From Streptomyces sp. MBT53 (GTDB taxonomy: Bacteria > Actinomycetota > Actinomycetes > Streptomycetales > Streptomycetaceae), in NCBI RefSeq assembly GCF_016654115.1, contig NZ_JAEQAZ010000103.1, positions 1 to 64,000 on the forward strand: a stretch of DNA of 64,000 nt. The letters run 5' to 3'. The notes below the pieces were generated by a model that did not search any database, was not told the origin of the DNA, and saw nothing but the letters and a program-made list of their open reading frames with translations. Position numbers and translations under genes: made by a program. Shown piece after piece: positions 56,586 to 64,000 of this stretch; the stretch's first letter is position 1, and the number at the start of each line of letters is the position of its first letter.

Positions 56586-56932
56586 CCCAGCGCGCCCGGA
56601 TCAGATGGAACGGAAACGCCGCCCTCGCGGCGATGCGTCAAGGCGCCCTGCGCGGGGTGCGGTTGGGCGCCGAACACCTCTTGGAAGTCTCCCGACAGCA
56701 GGTGCCGATCGAGGAAGGCACGTTGGAGCGCTCCGGGGTCGTCTCCGTCGACGAGCAGTCCGTGACGGCCGCCGTCTCCTACGACACCCCGTATGCCGTA
56801 CGCCAGCACGAAGAACTCAACTACCGCCACGACCAGGGCCGTACGGCGAAGTACCTGGAAGGGCCGTTGCACGAGGAGAACGGCACGATTACGGAGATCA
56901 TCGCCGCTCAGGTCCGGCGGTCGCTGCGGTGA
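56582..56932 (+). CDS. HK97 gp10-like tail-joining protein
   Basis: 116 residues, GTGA overlap. GALRGVRLGAEHLLEVSRQQVPIEEGTLERSG, then YDTPYAVRQHEELNYRHDQGRTAKYLEGPL, is the gp10/minor tail pattern of siphoviruses. Confidence 0.82.
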   Translation: MTQRARIRWNGNAALAAMRQGALRGVRLGAEHLLEVSRQQVPIEEGTLERSGVVSVDEQSVTAAVSYDTPYAVRQHEELNYRHDQGRTAKYLEGPLHEENGTITEIIAAQVRRSLR

Positions 56933-57360
56933 GCTTCCTTGTCGACGTCGTCGACGGCCTCGCCCGCCTGCTCGACGCCGCCGAAGTGGCCACCTACCGG
57001 CCCGATGGTGTGTATGGGGCGGGCGAGACGGCGATCACGGACACCGTGATGCCGGATGCCCCGGACCGCGCCGTCGTGCTCACCGCCTACGACACGGCCA
57101 ACTCGCAGAACCTCACCGACACCACCGTGTTCGTGCAGGCCCGTACCCGCGCCGGACCCGATCCGCGCGAGGTGGCCGCCCTCGACGACGCCGTGTTCGA
57201 GGTGCTGCACAACTCCGGCCCGTTCCTGTTCGGCACGGCCCGCGTCGTGCTGATCACCCGCCAGTCCGCCGCCCCGCTGGGCGCCGACAGCCTCGGCCGG
57301 TTCGAGCGCAGCAGCAACTACGCGTTGCGCGCTCACCGGCCGCATCCCCGACTTGAGTAG
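56929..57360 (+). CDS. Tail terminator protein
   Basis: 143 residues, GTGA overlap. FLVDVVDGLARLLDAAEVATYRPDGVYGAGETAIT, then FVQARTRAGPDPREVAALDDAVFEVLHN, is the gp17/U-like pattern. It caps the tail tube. Confidence 0.75.
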   Translation: MSFLVDVVDGLARLLDAAEVATYRPDGVYGAGETAITDTVMPDAPDRAVVLTAYDTANSQNLTDTTVFVQARTRAGPDPREVAALDDAVFEVLHNSGPFLFGTARVVLITRQSAAPLGADSLGRFERSSNYALRAHRPHPRLE

Positions 57361-57372
57361 GAGGACCGTCCC

Positions 57373-57867
57373 TTGTCCACCCCCGTACAGCCGGCGGAGA
57401 CCGAGACCGCGCTCGCGCGCCGCTACCGCCTCGAACTCGACACGAGTGCGACGAGCACCCCCTCGTGGGTGATCGTGCCCGGCATCCAGGAGTTCGACCC
57501 GGCGGTCGACCCCACGCAGCAGGATTCCACCACCTACGAAGACGGTGGCTGGGCCGACAACACCGTCACCCAACTCGCGTGGTCCGTAGAACTGACGCTG
57601 CTGCACCGCTACCACCCCACCACGAAGGCGTTCAACGCGGCGCAGGAAAAGCTCAGGCTCGCGGCCGAGAGCTTCGGCAGCGGCGCGACCGTCCACGTGC
57701 GGTGGTACGACCGCGAGGCCCGCGCCGACGCGTACGAGGGCCGCGCCCTGGTCACGTGGGACCCGGACGGCGGAGCGACCGACGACCTCGACTCGGTCGG
57801 GGTCACGCTCACCGGCAAGGGCGCCAAGACCGCGATCACCAACCCGCTTGCGGGGAGTGGTTCGTAA
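57373..57867 (+). CDS. Major tail protein
   Basis: 164 residues, TTG start; the AGGAGG ribosome-binding site overlaps the previous stop. Sequence IQEFDPAVDPTQQDSTTYEDGGWADNTVTQLAWSVELTLLHR is the tail-tube signature (E-D-x-T followed by a strand). Assembles into the tail tube. Confidence 0.9.
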   Translation: MSTPVQPAETETALARRYRLELDTSATSTPSWVIVPGIQEFDPAVDPTQQDSTTYEDGGWADNTVTQLAWSVELTLLHRYHPTTKAFNAAQEKLRLAAESFGSGATVHVRWYDREARADAYEGRALVTWDPDGGATDDLDSVGVTLTGKGAKTAITNPLAGSGS

Positions 57868-58358
57868 TGGCCTTTCAGGAACTCGGCAACCTGCTCGACG
57901 ACTCCCTCGTACTCCCGATCAAGGGGAAGACGTACCGGATTCCCGCCCCGTCGGCGGCGACCGGTCTGCGGGTGCAGGCCATCATGCAGGCCGCCGCCAC
58001 GGCCGCCGACGGCGGACAGGCCGACAAAGAGGTGTTGGCGGACGCGGCCGAGCGCGACATGTACGCCGACGTCCTCGGCACCGCGCACGCCGAGATGGTC
58101 GCCGACGGCGTCGAGTGGCCGATGCTCAAGCACGCCGCCGTGACCGCCATGGTGTGGATCATCCAGAGCAAGGACCGCGCCGAGGCGTACTGGAACACCG
58201 GCGGCGACCCTTCTCAACTGGCCCCGAACCGGCAGCAGCGCCGCAGTACATCGGGCGCGGCGAACAAGACCCGGTCTCGGGGCTCTACGAGTGGTACGAG
58301 GCCCCGCCCGGCCAACCGGCGCGGAGGAAAGGGCAGCAGCGGCGCACACCACAGGTGA
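57867..58358 (+). CDS. Tail assembly chaperone, short form (gpG-like)
   Basis: 163 residues, TAATG overlap. LGNLLDDSLVLPIKGKTYRIPAPSAATGLRVQAIMQAA, then ERDMYADVLGTAHAEMVADGVEWPMLKHAAVTAMVWIIQSKDRAEAYW. The last 35 residues are basic (RSTSGAANKTRSRGSTSGTRPRP), as commonly seen in actinophage gpG where the alternative frame codes for the second chaperone. Confidence 0.88.
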   Translation: MAFQELGNLLDDSLVLPIKGKTYRIPAPSAATGLRVQAIMQAAATAADGGQADKEVLADAAERDMYADVLGTAHAEMVADGVEWPMLKHAAVTAMVWIIQSKDRAEAYWNTGGDPSQLAPNRQQRRSTSGAANKTRSRGSTSGTRPRPANRRGGKGSSGAHHR

Positions 58359-58564
58359 CGTGGGCCCAACTCCTCGACGAGTGGCCGCTCGTCGAGGCCG
58401 ACCTGCACGAGGTCTACGGCATCGACGCCGGCGCACCTGGCCTGCTCGACGAGCGGTCGTGGCGATGGCTGCGCGTACGCATCTTCGGCCTGCTCTCCGC
58501 CGACTCCCGCATACAGCGTCTCTTCAACCCCCCACCGGAGCCCAAGAAGCCCCGGCGGTCGTAA
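57867..58564 (+). CDS. Tail assembly chaperone, frameshifted long form (gpGT-like)
   Basis: A -1 frameshift near 58150-58245 joins the short form to a second frame ending at TAA 58562-58564, whose conserved part is DPVSGLYEWYEAPPGQPAR, then VTWAQLLDEWPLVEADLHEVYGI and SWRWLRVRIFGLLS. The overlap and order before the tape measure gene are diagnostic. No ideal X-XXY-YYZ heptamer is obvious; CCCCGAAC (58222-58229) is one candidate. Confidence 0.75.
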
Positions 58565-58606
58565 CACCGCGTGCCCCGCGCGGCCCCCTTGAGAGGAGGC
58601 CCGCGC

Positions 58607-60870
58607 ATGGCACTCACTGTCGGCGAACTCGCCGCGACGATCACCGTCGACGACAGCGAGGCCGAACGCGGCCTCGACAGCTTCCAGAACCGGCTACGGG
58701 CCGCCCTCGCCCGGATCACCCAGCGCGCCCGCGCCGGGGGCGAGGACGCCGGCAGCGCGTTCGGCGACGGCCTCGACGAAGCCGCCGGCGACGGCGCCGA
58801 GCAGGCCGGCGACACCCTCACGGGCAAGCTCAAGGCGCTCGCCATGGGCGTCATCGGGGGCGCGCTCGGCGCCGCCCTCATGGCCGGCCTGTCCGAGGCC
58901 ATCGGCCAAGGGCAGGTCACGGCCAAGCTCGGCGCGCAGCTCGGCGCGACGCCGGCCGAGGCGAAGCGGTACGGCGAGGTCGCCGGCGAGTTGTTCTCGG
59001 ACGCCGTCACGGAAGACTTTCAGGGCGCGGCCGAGGCGATCAGGGCGACCATGGGGTCCGGCCTGCTCCCGCCGGACGCGACGAACGCGCAGATCGAATC
59101 GATCTCGACGAAGGTCGCCGACCTCTCCAGCACCTTCGACCAAGACCTCGGCGGGGTCACGAACGCGGTCTCGCAGATGCTGCGGACCGGTCTCGCTTCG
59201 TCCGCCGACGAGGCGTTCGACGTCCTCACCAAGGGATTCCAGTCGTCCGCGAATAAAGCGGATGACCTGGTCGACACGTTCAACGAATACGGGACGCAAT
59301 TCCGTCAGGCGGGACTGGACGGCGCCACGGCCGTTGGCCTGATGAACCAGGCCATTCAGGCAGGCGCCAGGGATTCCGATATCGCCGCGGACGCCATCAA
59401 GGAATTCGGTCTCCGGGCCGTTAACGGCTCGGCGAGCACTGCGGCAGGTTTTCAGGCTCTCGGCCTGAATGCCGACGAAATGGCCGCCAAGTTCGGCAAG
59501 GGCGGCGCCTCGGCGACGGCCGCACTCGACACCACCCTCGACCGGCTCCGGGCGATAAATCGGCGACGGCCGCACTCGACACCACCCTCGACCGGCTCCG
59601 GGCGATAAAGGACCCGATCAAGCAGTCGCAAGCGGCGACCGCACTTTTCGGCACTCAGGCCGAGGATCTCGGAAAAGCGCTTTATGCGATGGACCCGAGT
59701 ACGGCCGCTAAGGGTCTCGGCGAGGTCGGCGGAGCGGCCGACGCACTCGGCAACACTCTTCGCGATAATGCCGGGGCGCAACTGACCGCTTTCAAGAATT
59801 CGATGCAGCAGAATCTTGTCGAATTCCTCGGCGACAACGTCGTACCGGTCCTTACCACGTTCTTCGGATTCGTCGGCAAGCACCGCGCCGAGTTCACCCT
59901 AGCCGCCGTAGTCATCGGTGCGGCGTTCGCCGCGATCGGTGTCGCGGCGACGATCGCGGGCGCGGAGATGGCCGCCGCCTGGATCGCCGGCCTCGGCCCG
60001 GTCGGCTGGGTCGGAATGGCCATTGCCGCCCTGGTCGTGCTCGTCATCACGTACTGGGACGAGATCAAGGGGTGGACGCTCGCCGTCTGGGACTGGATCG
60101 TCGGGAAACTGATCTGGGCCAAGGACATGATGGTTCAGGCGTTCCTGAATTTCACCCTGATCGGTCTGCTGATCAGTCATTGGTCCTCGATCCGGGATAC
60201 CGCAGTGTCGTGGTGGAACGGGATCGTGGGGTGGCTCAAGGGAGTTCCCGGGCGCCTGTACAACCTGTTCCTTAACTGGACGCTGCTCGGTCTGTTCGTC
60301 AAGAACTGGACCGCGATCAAAAACGCGACCGTCGGCAAGGCGACCGAAATGGTCGACTGGATTCGCGGACTCCCTGGGCGCCTCTCGTCCGCGCTCGGAA
60401 ACAACCTGTCCGGGCTGCTCGTCGGCAAGGGCAAGAACATCGTTCAGGGCCTGTGGAACGGCATCCTTTCCATGGGCAGTTGGCTCAGAAATAAGATCAC
60501 CGGTTGGGCCAAGGAAGTCATTCCGGGGCCGGTTGCAAAGGCACTCGGTATTGCGTCGCCGTCCAAGGTCATGGCGCGTGAAGTCGGCCGGTGGATTCCC
60601 GCCGGCGTCGTCGACGGCATCGAATCCGGTTCCGGCGCGGTCGACCGGGCCATGTCCAATCTTGTATCCGTGCCCACCGCCGGACAGGCAACCGCGGCGA
60701 ATGTCGCCGCACAAACCGCAAGCGCCACGAGCGGCGGGGGCGGTCAGCCGGTCGTCACGTTCACCTCGGACGGCAGCAGGGTCGGCGACTTCCTGCTCTC
60801 GGTGTTCCGGGACGCGGTCAACGTCCGTGGCGGCAACGTCCAATTCGCGGTCACCGGAAGGGGTGCGTAA
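58607..60870 (+). pseudogene. Tape measure protein gene frameshifted by a 50-bp duplication
   Basis: Start ATG 58607, seven bases after GAGAGGAGG. The first part (GELAATITVDDSEAERGLDSF) and the phage-minor-tail alpha-helical region are in frame until the duplication at 59510-59609. It then shifts and stops at about 59608. The remainder (QSQAATALFGTQAEDLG onward, membrane-like helices near 59,900-60,060, and a C-terminal GIASPSKVMAREVGRWIPAGVVDGIE) is intact in the other frame. Deleting one 50-bp copy restores an open frame of 737 residues. As sequenced, tail length control and assembly should fail. Confidence 0.9.
59510..59609 (+). repeat. Perfect 50-bp tandem duplication
   Basis: Copies at 59510-59559 and 59560-59609 are identical, each starting TCGGCGACGG and ending GGGCGATAAA. 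Since 50 is not a multiple of 3, it shifts the tape measure frame. Confidence 0.97.
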
Positions 60871-63800
60871 ATGGCATTCCCCGACCAACCGCTCGGCCTC
60901 AAGGGCGAGTTGCGCATGGGCTCCGCCTGGCAGGACATCACCGGCGACCTCTACACGCGTGACCCGATCACCCACACCCGCGGGCGCCCGTACAAGTCGA
61001 ACGCCGCCGATCCCGCCGCCTGCGCGGCCACCATCCGCAACCTCGACGGCACGTACACCCCCCGCAACCCCGAAGGCCGCTACCACGGCCTGTTTAACCG
61101 CAACACCCCCTTCCGCTACACGCTGCCCGGCGGCCCGCTCCACCTGGAAATGCCCGGCACGCCCGACCGCGCCACCACCCCCGATGTAGCGGCCCTCGAC
61201 ATCACCGGGGACCTTGACATCCGGTGGGAGGGAGAGACGAACTGGTTCTCGGCCGCCACTCAGTTCCTGATCGGCAAGTGGGGCGCGGCCGGTAACCGCT
61301 CGTTCTACCTGCTCGTGCGCGCGGGCGTGCTGTACCTGAACACCACCAGCGGCGGAACCACCGTCGACGGGGGCGGGTTCGCCGCCCTCCCCGCAGCTCT
61401 ACCGCGCCATGCCGCCGTGCGCGGCACGCTCGACGTCGACAACGGGGCCGGCGGGTTCACCGTGCGCCTGTACTGGGCACCCACGCTCGCCGGCCCGTGG
61501 ACGCAGTTCAGCGGCGACCTGACCAGTTCGGCCCCGGTCTCCATCTTCAGCGGCACGGCACCGTTGTCGATCGCTCCCGAGCAGACCGACGTCACCCCGC
61601 CGCGCCGCGCGGTCACCGGCACCGTCTACCGGGCCGAGGTCCGCAGCGGCATCGACGGCACACTCGTGGCCGCGCCGGACTTCACCGCGCAGCCGGCCGA
61701 CACGACCGCGTTCACGGACTCGACCGGCCGCGCGTGGACGCTCGCCGCGGGCTCGGCGGTCACGGACCGCATCGTGCGGTTCGAGGGCGAGGTGCCTGAG
61801 TGGCCGCCGAAGTGGTCCACCTCGGAAAAGGACGCGTGGACGCCGATTACGGCCGCGGGCATCCTGCGCCGCCTCGGCCAGGGCACGAAGCCGCTCGCGT
61901 CCGCGCTGCGCCGCCGTATCCCCTCCTACAAGCCGCTCGCGTACTGGCCGATGGAGGAGGGCGCGAGTTCGGCTCAGGCGTCCTCGCCGGTCGCCGGCGT
62001 GGGCCCGCTGCGTCTGTCCAACGTGACGTGGGCGCAGGCCAACACCCTTGCCTCATCTGCCCCGTTGCCCGTCCTCTCTCCTACCGCCGGACAACTGCCC
62101 GTGATGATGGGGCGCGTTCCGGCGCCCTCGACGTCTCTCACGTCGTGGTCCGTGCAGTGGATGTACCGGCTTGACACGCTGCCCACCACCCGGTGGACGT
62201 TCATGCGCGTACTGAGCACCGGCGGCACCGTGCGGGAATGGCTCATCCAGTTCGGTTCGACGACCAACGGGCTCAGTAGCCGGATCATCGCCAAGGACGA
62301 CGACGGCAACACCCTGTCCACGCAGGACATCGCCACCGGGGCCGACATCTTCAACCGGTGGCAGCGCGTCAACTTCACCGTCGCCCAGCAGGGCGCCAAC
62401 GTGAAGTTCGGCATCGTGTGGACCGACGTCGGCGGCGACCCCGGCGGCATCTACTTCACCCTCGCCGGCACCATCGGCCGGCCGACCGCCGTCGCCTCCC
62501 CCGCCGACGGCTATGCCTCGGCTCTGAACGGTCTCGCCCTCGGTCACCTCTCGGTCTGGCCCACGGACTCAACAGCCGCCTACGTCAACGCAGTTGACGC
62601 GTGGTCCGGCGAGAGTGCCGGCGCCCGTATGCGACGCCTGGCCCAGGAAGAGGGCGTCTTGCTCACCATCGCCGGTGACCCGGACGACACGGTGCCCGTG
62701 GGCGCCCAGAGTCCGGCCCCGCTGCTCGACCTGCTGCGCGAGTGCGCCGAGGCCGACGGCGGGATCTTCGGCGAGACGATGGCCGGACGCGAACTGAAGT
62801 ACCGCACCCGCGCCGCCCTCTACAACCAACAGCCGGCCCTCGTCCTCGACTATGCCGCCGGTCACCTCGCGCCGCCGTTCGAGCCGATCGAGGACGACAC
62901 GGTACGCAACGAATGGGCCGTGCAGCGGAAGGGAGGTTCTACCGGTACCGCGGTCCTCGACGACGGCCCGCTGTCCGTCCAAGATCCGCCGGACGGTATC
63001 GGCCTGGTCGACGACTCCAAGACGCTGAACCTGGCCGCCGACGAGCAGACCGACCCGGTCGCGAACTGGCTTCTCCACCTCTCTACGTGGGACGAGAACC
63101 GGTATCCGTCGGTCACCCTGCTGTTGCACAAGTTCCCGGAACTCATCCCCGCGGTTCTCGCGCTCAGCGAGGGCGCCAAGATCCGCATCATCAACCTGCC
63201 CAAGCGGTTCACCGGGTCGGGTGTCGTCGAGCTGCTGGTCGACGGCTGGACGGAAACCGTCCTCCCCCGCACGTGGACCATCACGTTCACGTGCTCGCCG
63301 GCCGGCCCGTGGTCGGTGGGCGTGGTCGACGAGATCCCGCTCCGGTGGTGCGACACCAGCGGCGCCCAGCTCGCCACCGCGGCAACGGACACCGCGACCA
63401 CGGTGAACGTGTTCACCACCGCCGGCCAGACCTGGACGAGCAACCCCTACGACTACCCATGGGACGTACGGGTCGGCGGGGAGGTGATGACCCTCGCCGC
63501 GCCCGGACGGCTGCTGAACACCAACCCGTTCTTCACCACCGACGCAAGCGGCTGGAGCGGGCAGGCCGCCACCGTCGGCCGCTCGACCGCGGTCCTGCAC
63601 CCGCAGGCCGCCGGCTCCCTGCTGATCACCCCCGACGGGGTCGGCGCCTCCGGCGGCGCGGTCGCCGCCCGCAGCGACATTGGCGCGGTCGTGCCCGGCG
63701 CGACCTACGTTGCGTCCATGTGGGCGTACTCCCCCAAGGGGTGGAGCGATCTCCGACCGGTCATCGACTGGTACGACGCCACAAACACGTTCCTGAGCAC

Positions 63801-64000
63801 GGGACTTGGTAGCGCAGTCGCCGTGCCCGCCGGGCAATGGACGTTCGTACAGCAGTCGTTGACGGCTCCCGCCAACGCCTCGCGGGTGAGCGTCCGCGCC
63901 CGTCACGGAGCAACCCCGGCCGCCGGCGACGTCTGGTACGTGTGGGGCGTCCGCCTCACCCAACCCAAGGCGTCATGGCTACTCGACAGCTTCGGCCGTA
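60871..64000 (+). CDS. Large minor tail/distal tail protein, runs off the window
   Basis: Open from ATG 60871, adjacent to the tape measure TAA, to the right edge: at least 1,043 codons with no stop. The N-terminus (LGLKGELRMGSAWQDITGDLYTRDPITHTRGRPYKSNAADPAACAATIRN) is the Streptomyces siphovirus distal-tail pattern. The middle holds a LamG/concanavalin-like domain (YWPMEEGASSAQASSPVAGVG) and tail-associated segments (MRRLAQEEGVLLTIAGD, RELKYRTRAALYNQQPALVLDY). A C-terminal carbohydrate-binding-like module (NPFFTTDASGWSGQAATVGRST) starts near 63516. It probably combines Dit-like and receptor-binding functions. Confidence 0.88.
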   Translation, partial: MAFPDQPLGLKGELRMGSAWQDITGDLYTRDPITHTRGRPYKSNAADPAACAATIRNLDGTYTPRNPEGRYHGLFNRNTPFRYTLPGGPLHLEMPGTPDRATTPDVAALDITGDLDIRWEGETNWFSAATQFLIGKWGAAGNRSFYLLVRAGVLYLNTTSGGTTVDGGGFAALPAALPRHAAVRGTLDVDNGAGGFTVRLYWAPTLAGPWTQFSGDLTSSAPVSIFSGTAPLSIAPEQTDVTPPRRAVTGTVYRAEVRSGIDGTLVAAPDFTAQPADTTAFTDSTGRAWTLAAGSAVTDRIVRFEGEVPEWPPKWSTSEKDAWTPITAAGILRRLGQGTKPLASALRRRIPSYKPLAYWPMEEGASSAQASSPVAGVGPLRLSNVTWAQANTLASSAPLPVLSPTAGQLPVMMGRVPAPSTSLTSWSVQWMYRLDTLPTTRWTFMRVLSTGGTVREWLIQFGSTTNGLSSRIIAKDDDGNTLSTQDIATGADIFNRWQRVNFTVAQQGANVKFGIVWTDVGGDPGGIYFTLAGTIGRPTAVASPADGYASALNGLALGHLSVWPTDSTAAYVNAVDAWSGESAGARMRRLAQEEGVLLTIAGDPDDTVPVGAQSPAPLLDLLRECAEADGGIFGETMAGRELKYRTRAALYNQQPALVLDYAAGHLAPPFEPIEDDTVRNEWAVQRKGGSTGTAVLDDGPLSVQDPPDGIGLVDDSKTLNLAADEQTDPVANWLLHLSTWDENRYPSVTLLLHKFPELIPAVLALSEGAKIRIINLPKRFTGSGVVELLVDGWTETVLPRTWTITFTCSPAGPWSVGVVDEIPLRWCDTSGAQLATAATDTATTVNVFTTAGQTWTSNPYDYPWDVRVGGEVMTLAAPGRLLNTNPFFTTDASGWSGQAATVGRSTAVLHPQAAGSLLITPDGVGASGGAVAARSDIGAVVPGATYVASMWAYSPKGWSDLRPVIDWYDATNTFLSTGLGSAVAVPAGQWTFVQQSLTAPANASRVSVRARHGATPAAGDVWYVWGVRLTQPKASWLLDSFGR

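Larger units (their letters stand above)
31394..64000. mobile_element. Integrated Streptomyces siphovirus-type prophage, right end outside the window
   Basis: Integrase, repressor, early operon, terminase, portal, MuF, scaffold, capsid, connectors, tail tube, tail chaperones, tape measure and tail fibre-side gene occur in the standard siphovirus order. Lysis genes are not in the window and probably lie further right. The tape measure gene is frameshifted by a tandem duplication, so virion production is doubtful. Confidence 0.95.

Noticed and set aside
1..64000. CRISPR array, rRNA or tRNA genes, insertion sequences
   Set aside because: No regularly spaced direct repeats with unique spacers, no rRNA-like blocks, no convincing cloverleaf, and no transposase other than the serine integrase.

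Overview
The window is high-GC actinobacterial DNA with Streptomyces codon bias, start-codon use and gene content. Positions 1 to about 31,393 are ordinary chromosome. From about 31,394 to the right edge is an integrated temperate siphovirus-type prophage whose right end lies outside the window. The chromosomal order (purU, an ABC transporter pair, a DtxR-type iron regulator, a SIS-domain protein, pdxH, a second citrate synthase) matches what I recall of the S. coelicolor dmdR1 neighbourhood; that comparison is from memory and was not run.

Chromosome. 57-8182 is an acyl-CoA/CoA-ester catabolic cluster: SDR, cyclase, two acyl-CoA dehydrogenases, amidohydrolase and CoA ligase. Both of its divergent promoters carry copies of one palindrome (TCTGACG-N3-CGTCAGA), so one unseen repressor probably controls it. 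An ATP-binding anti-sigma-type protein sits between them. 8166-11362 holds a calcium-binding protein, a STAS anti-anti-sigma factor and an ECF sigma/zinc-finger anti-sigma pair. 11539-21182 has purU, a conserved small protein, a substrate-binding lipoprotein, a Pro/Gln-rich membrane protein, an NsdA-like TPR regulator, a prim-pol-domain protein and an ABC transporter. 21333-29070 has an alpha/beta hydrolase lacking its serine nucleophile, the DtxR/DmdR1-type regulator, a SIS protein with a DasR-like site, a PAS-PAS-GAF protein, a decayed nucleotidyltransferase, pdxH and citrate synthase. 29137-31393 is a TetR/enoyl-CoA hydratase/acyl-CoA ligase operon whose ligase is cut by the prophage. A GC-rich repeat (core GGGGCGCGGGGAACTGCGCG) recurs at least six times in the chromosome and not in the prophage. 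One copy lies in frame inside an acyl-CoA dehydrogenase gene.

Prophage. A serine integrase, a small membrane protein and an XRE repressor are read leftward. A Cro-like gene starts a long rightward early operon (34.2-46.3 kb) of mostly small overlapping genes, including a C5-cytosine methyltransferase and an HNH protein. Palindromes containing GTTCCATCCATGG lie in the immunity region and again 6 kb away. The late region runs terminase, portal, MuF-type protein, scaffold, capsid, connectors, major tail protein, frameshifted tail chaperones, tape measure, then a very long tail gene leaving the window.

Most unusual points: (i) a second, family-like reading frame (36120-36788) inside the methyltransferase gene; (ii) small cassettes embedded in the late operon: a terminator-flanked lipoprotein gene (46555-46968) and two reverse-strand small membrane-protein genes (50762-50875 and 53603-53788), one bracketed by strong terminators and one in a structured 694-bp island that also has a near-parS site; (iii) a 50-bp tandem duplication that frameshifts the tape measure gene, so this prophage is probably defective as sequenced.
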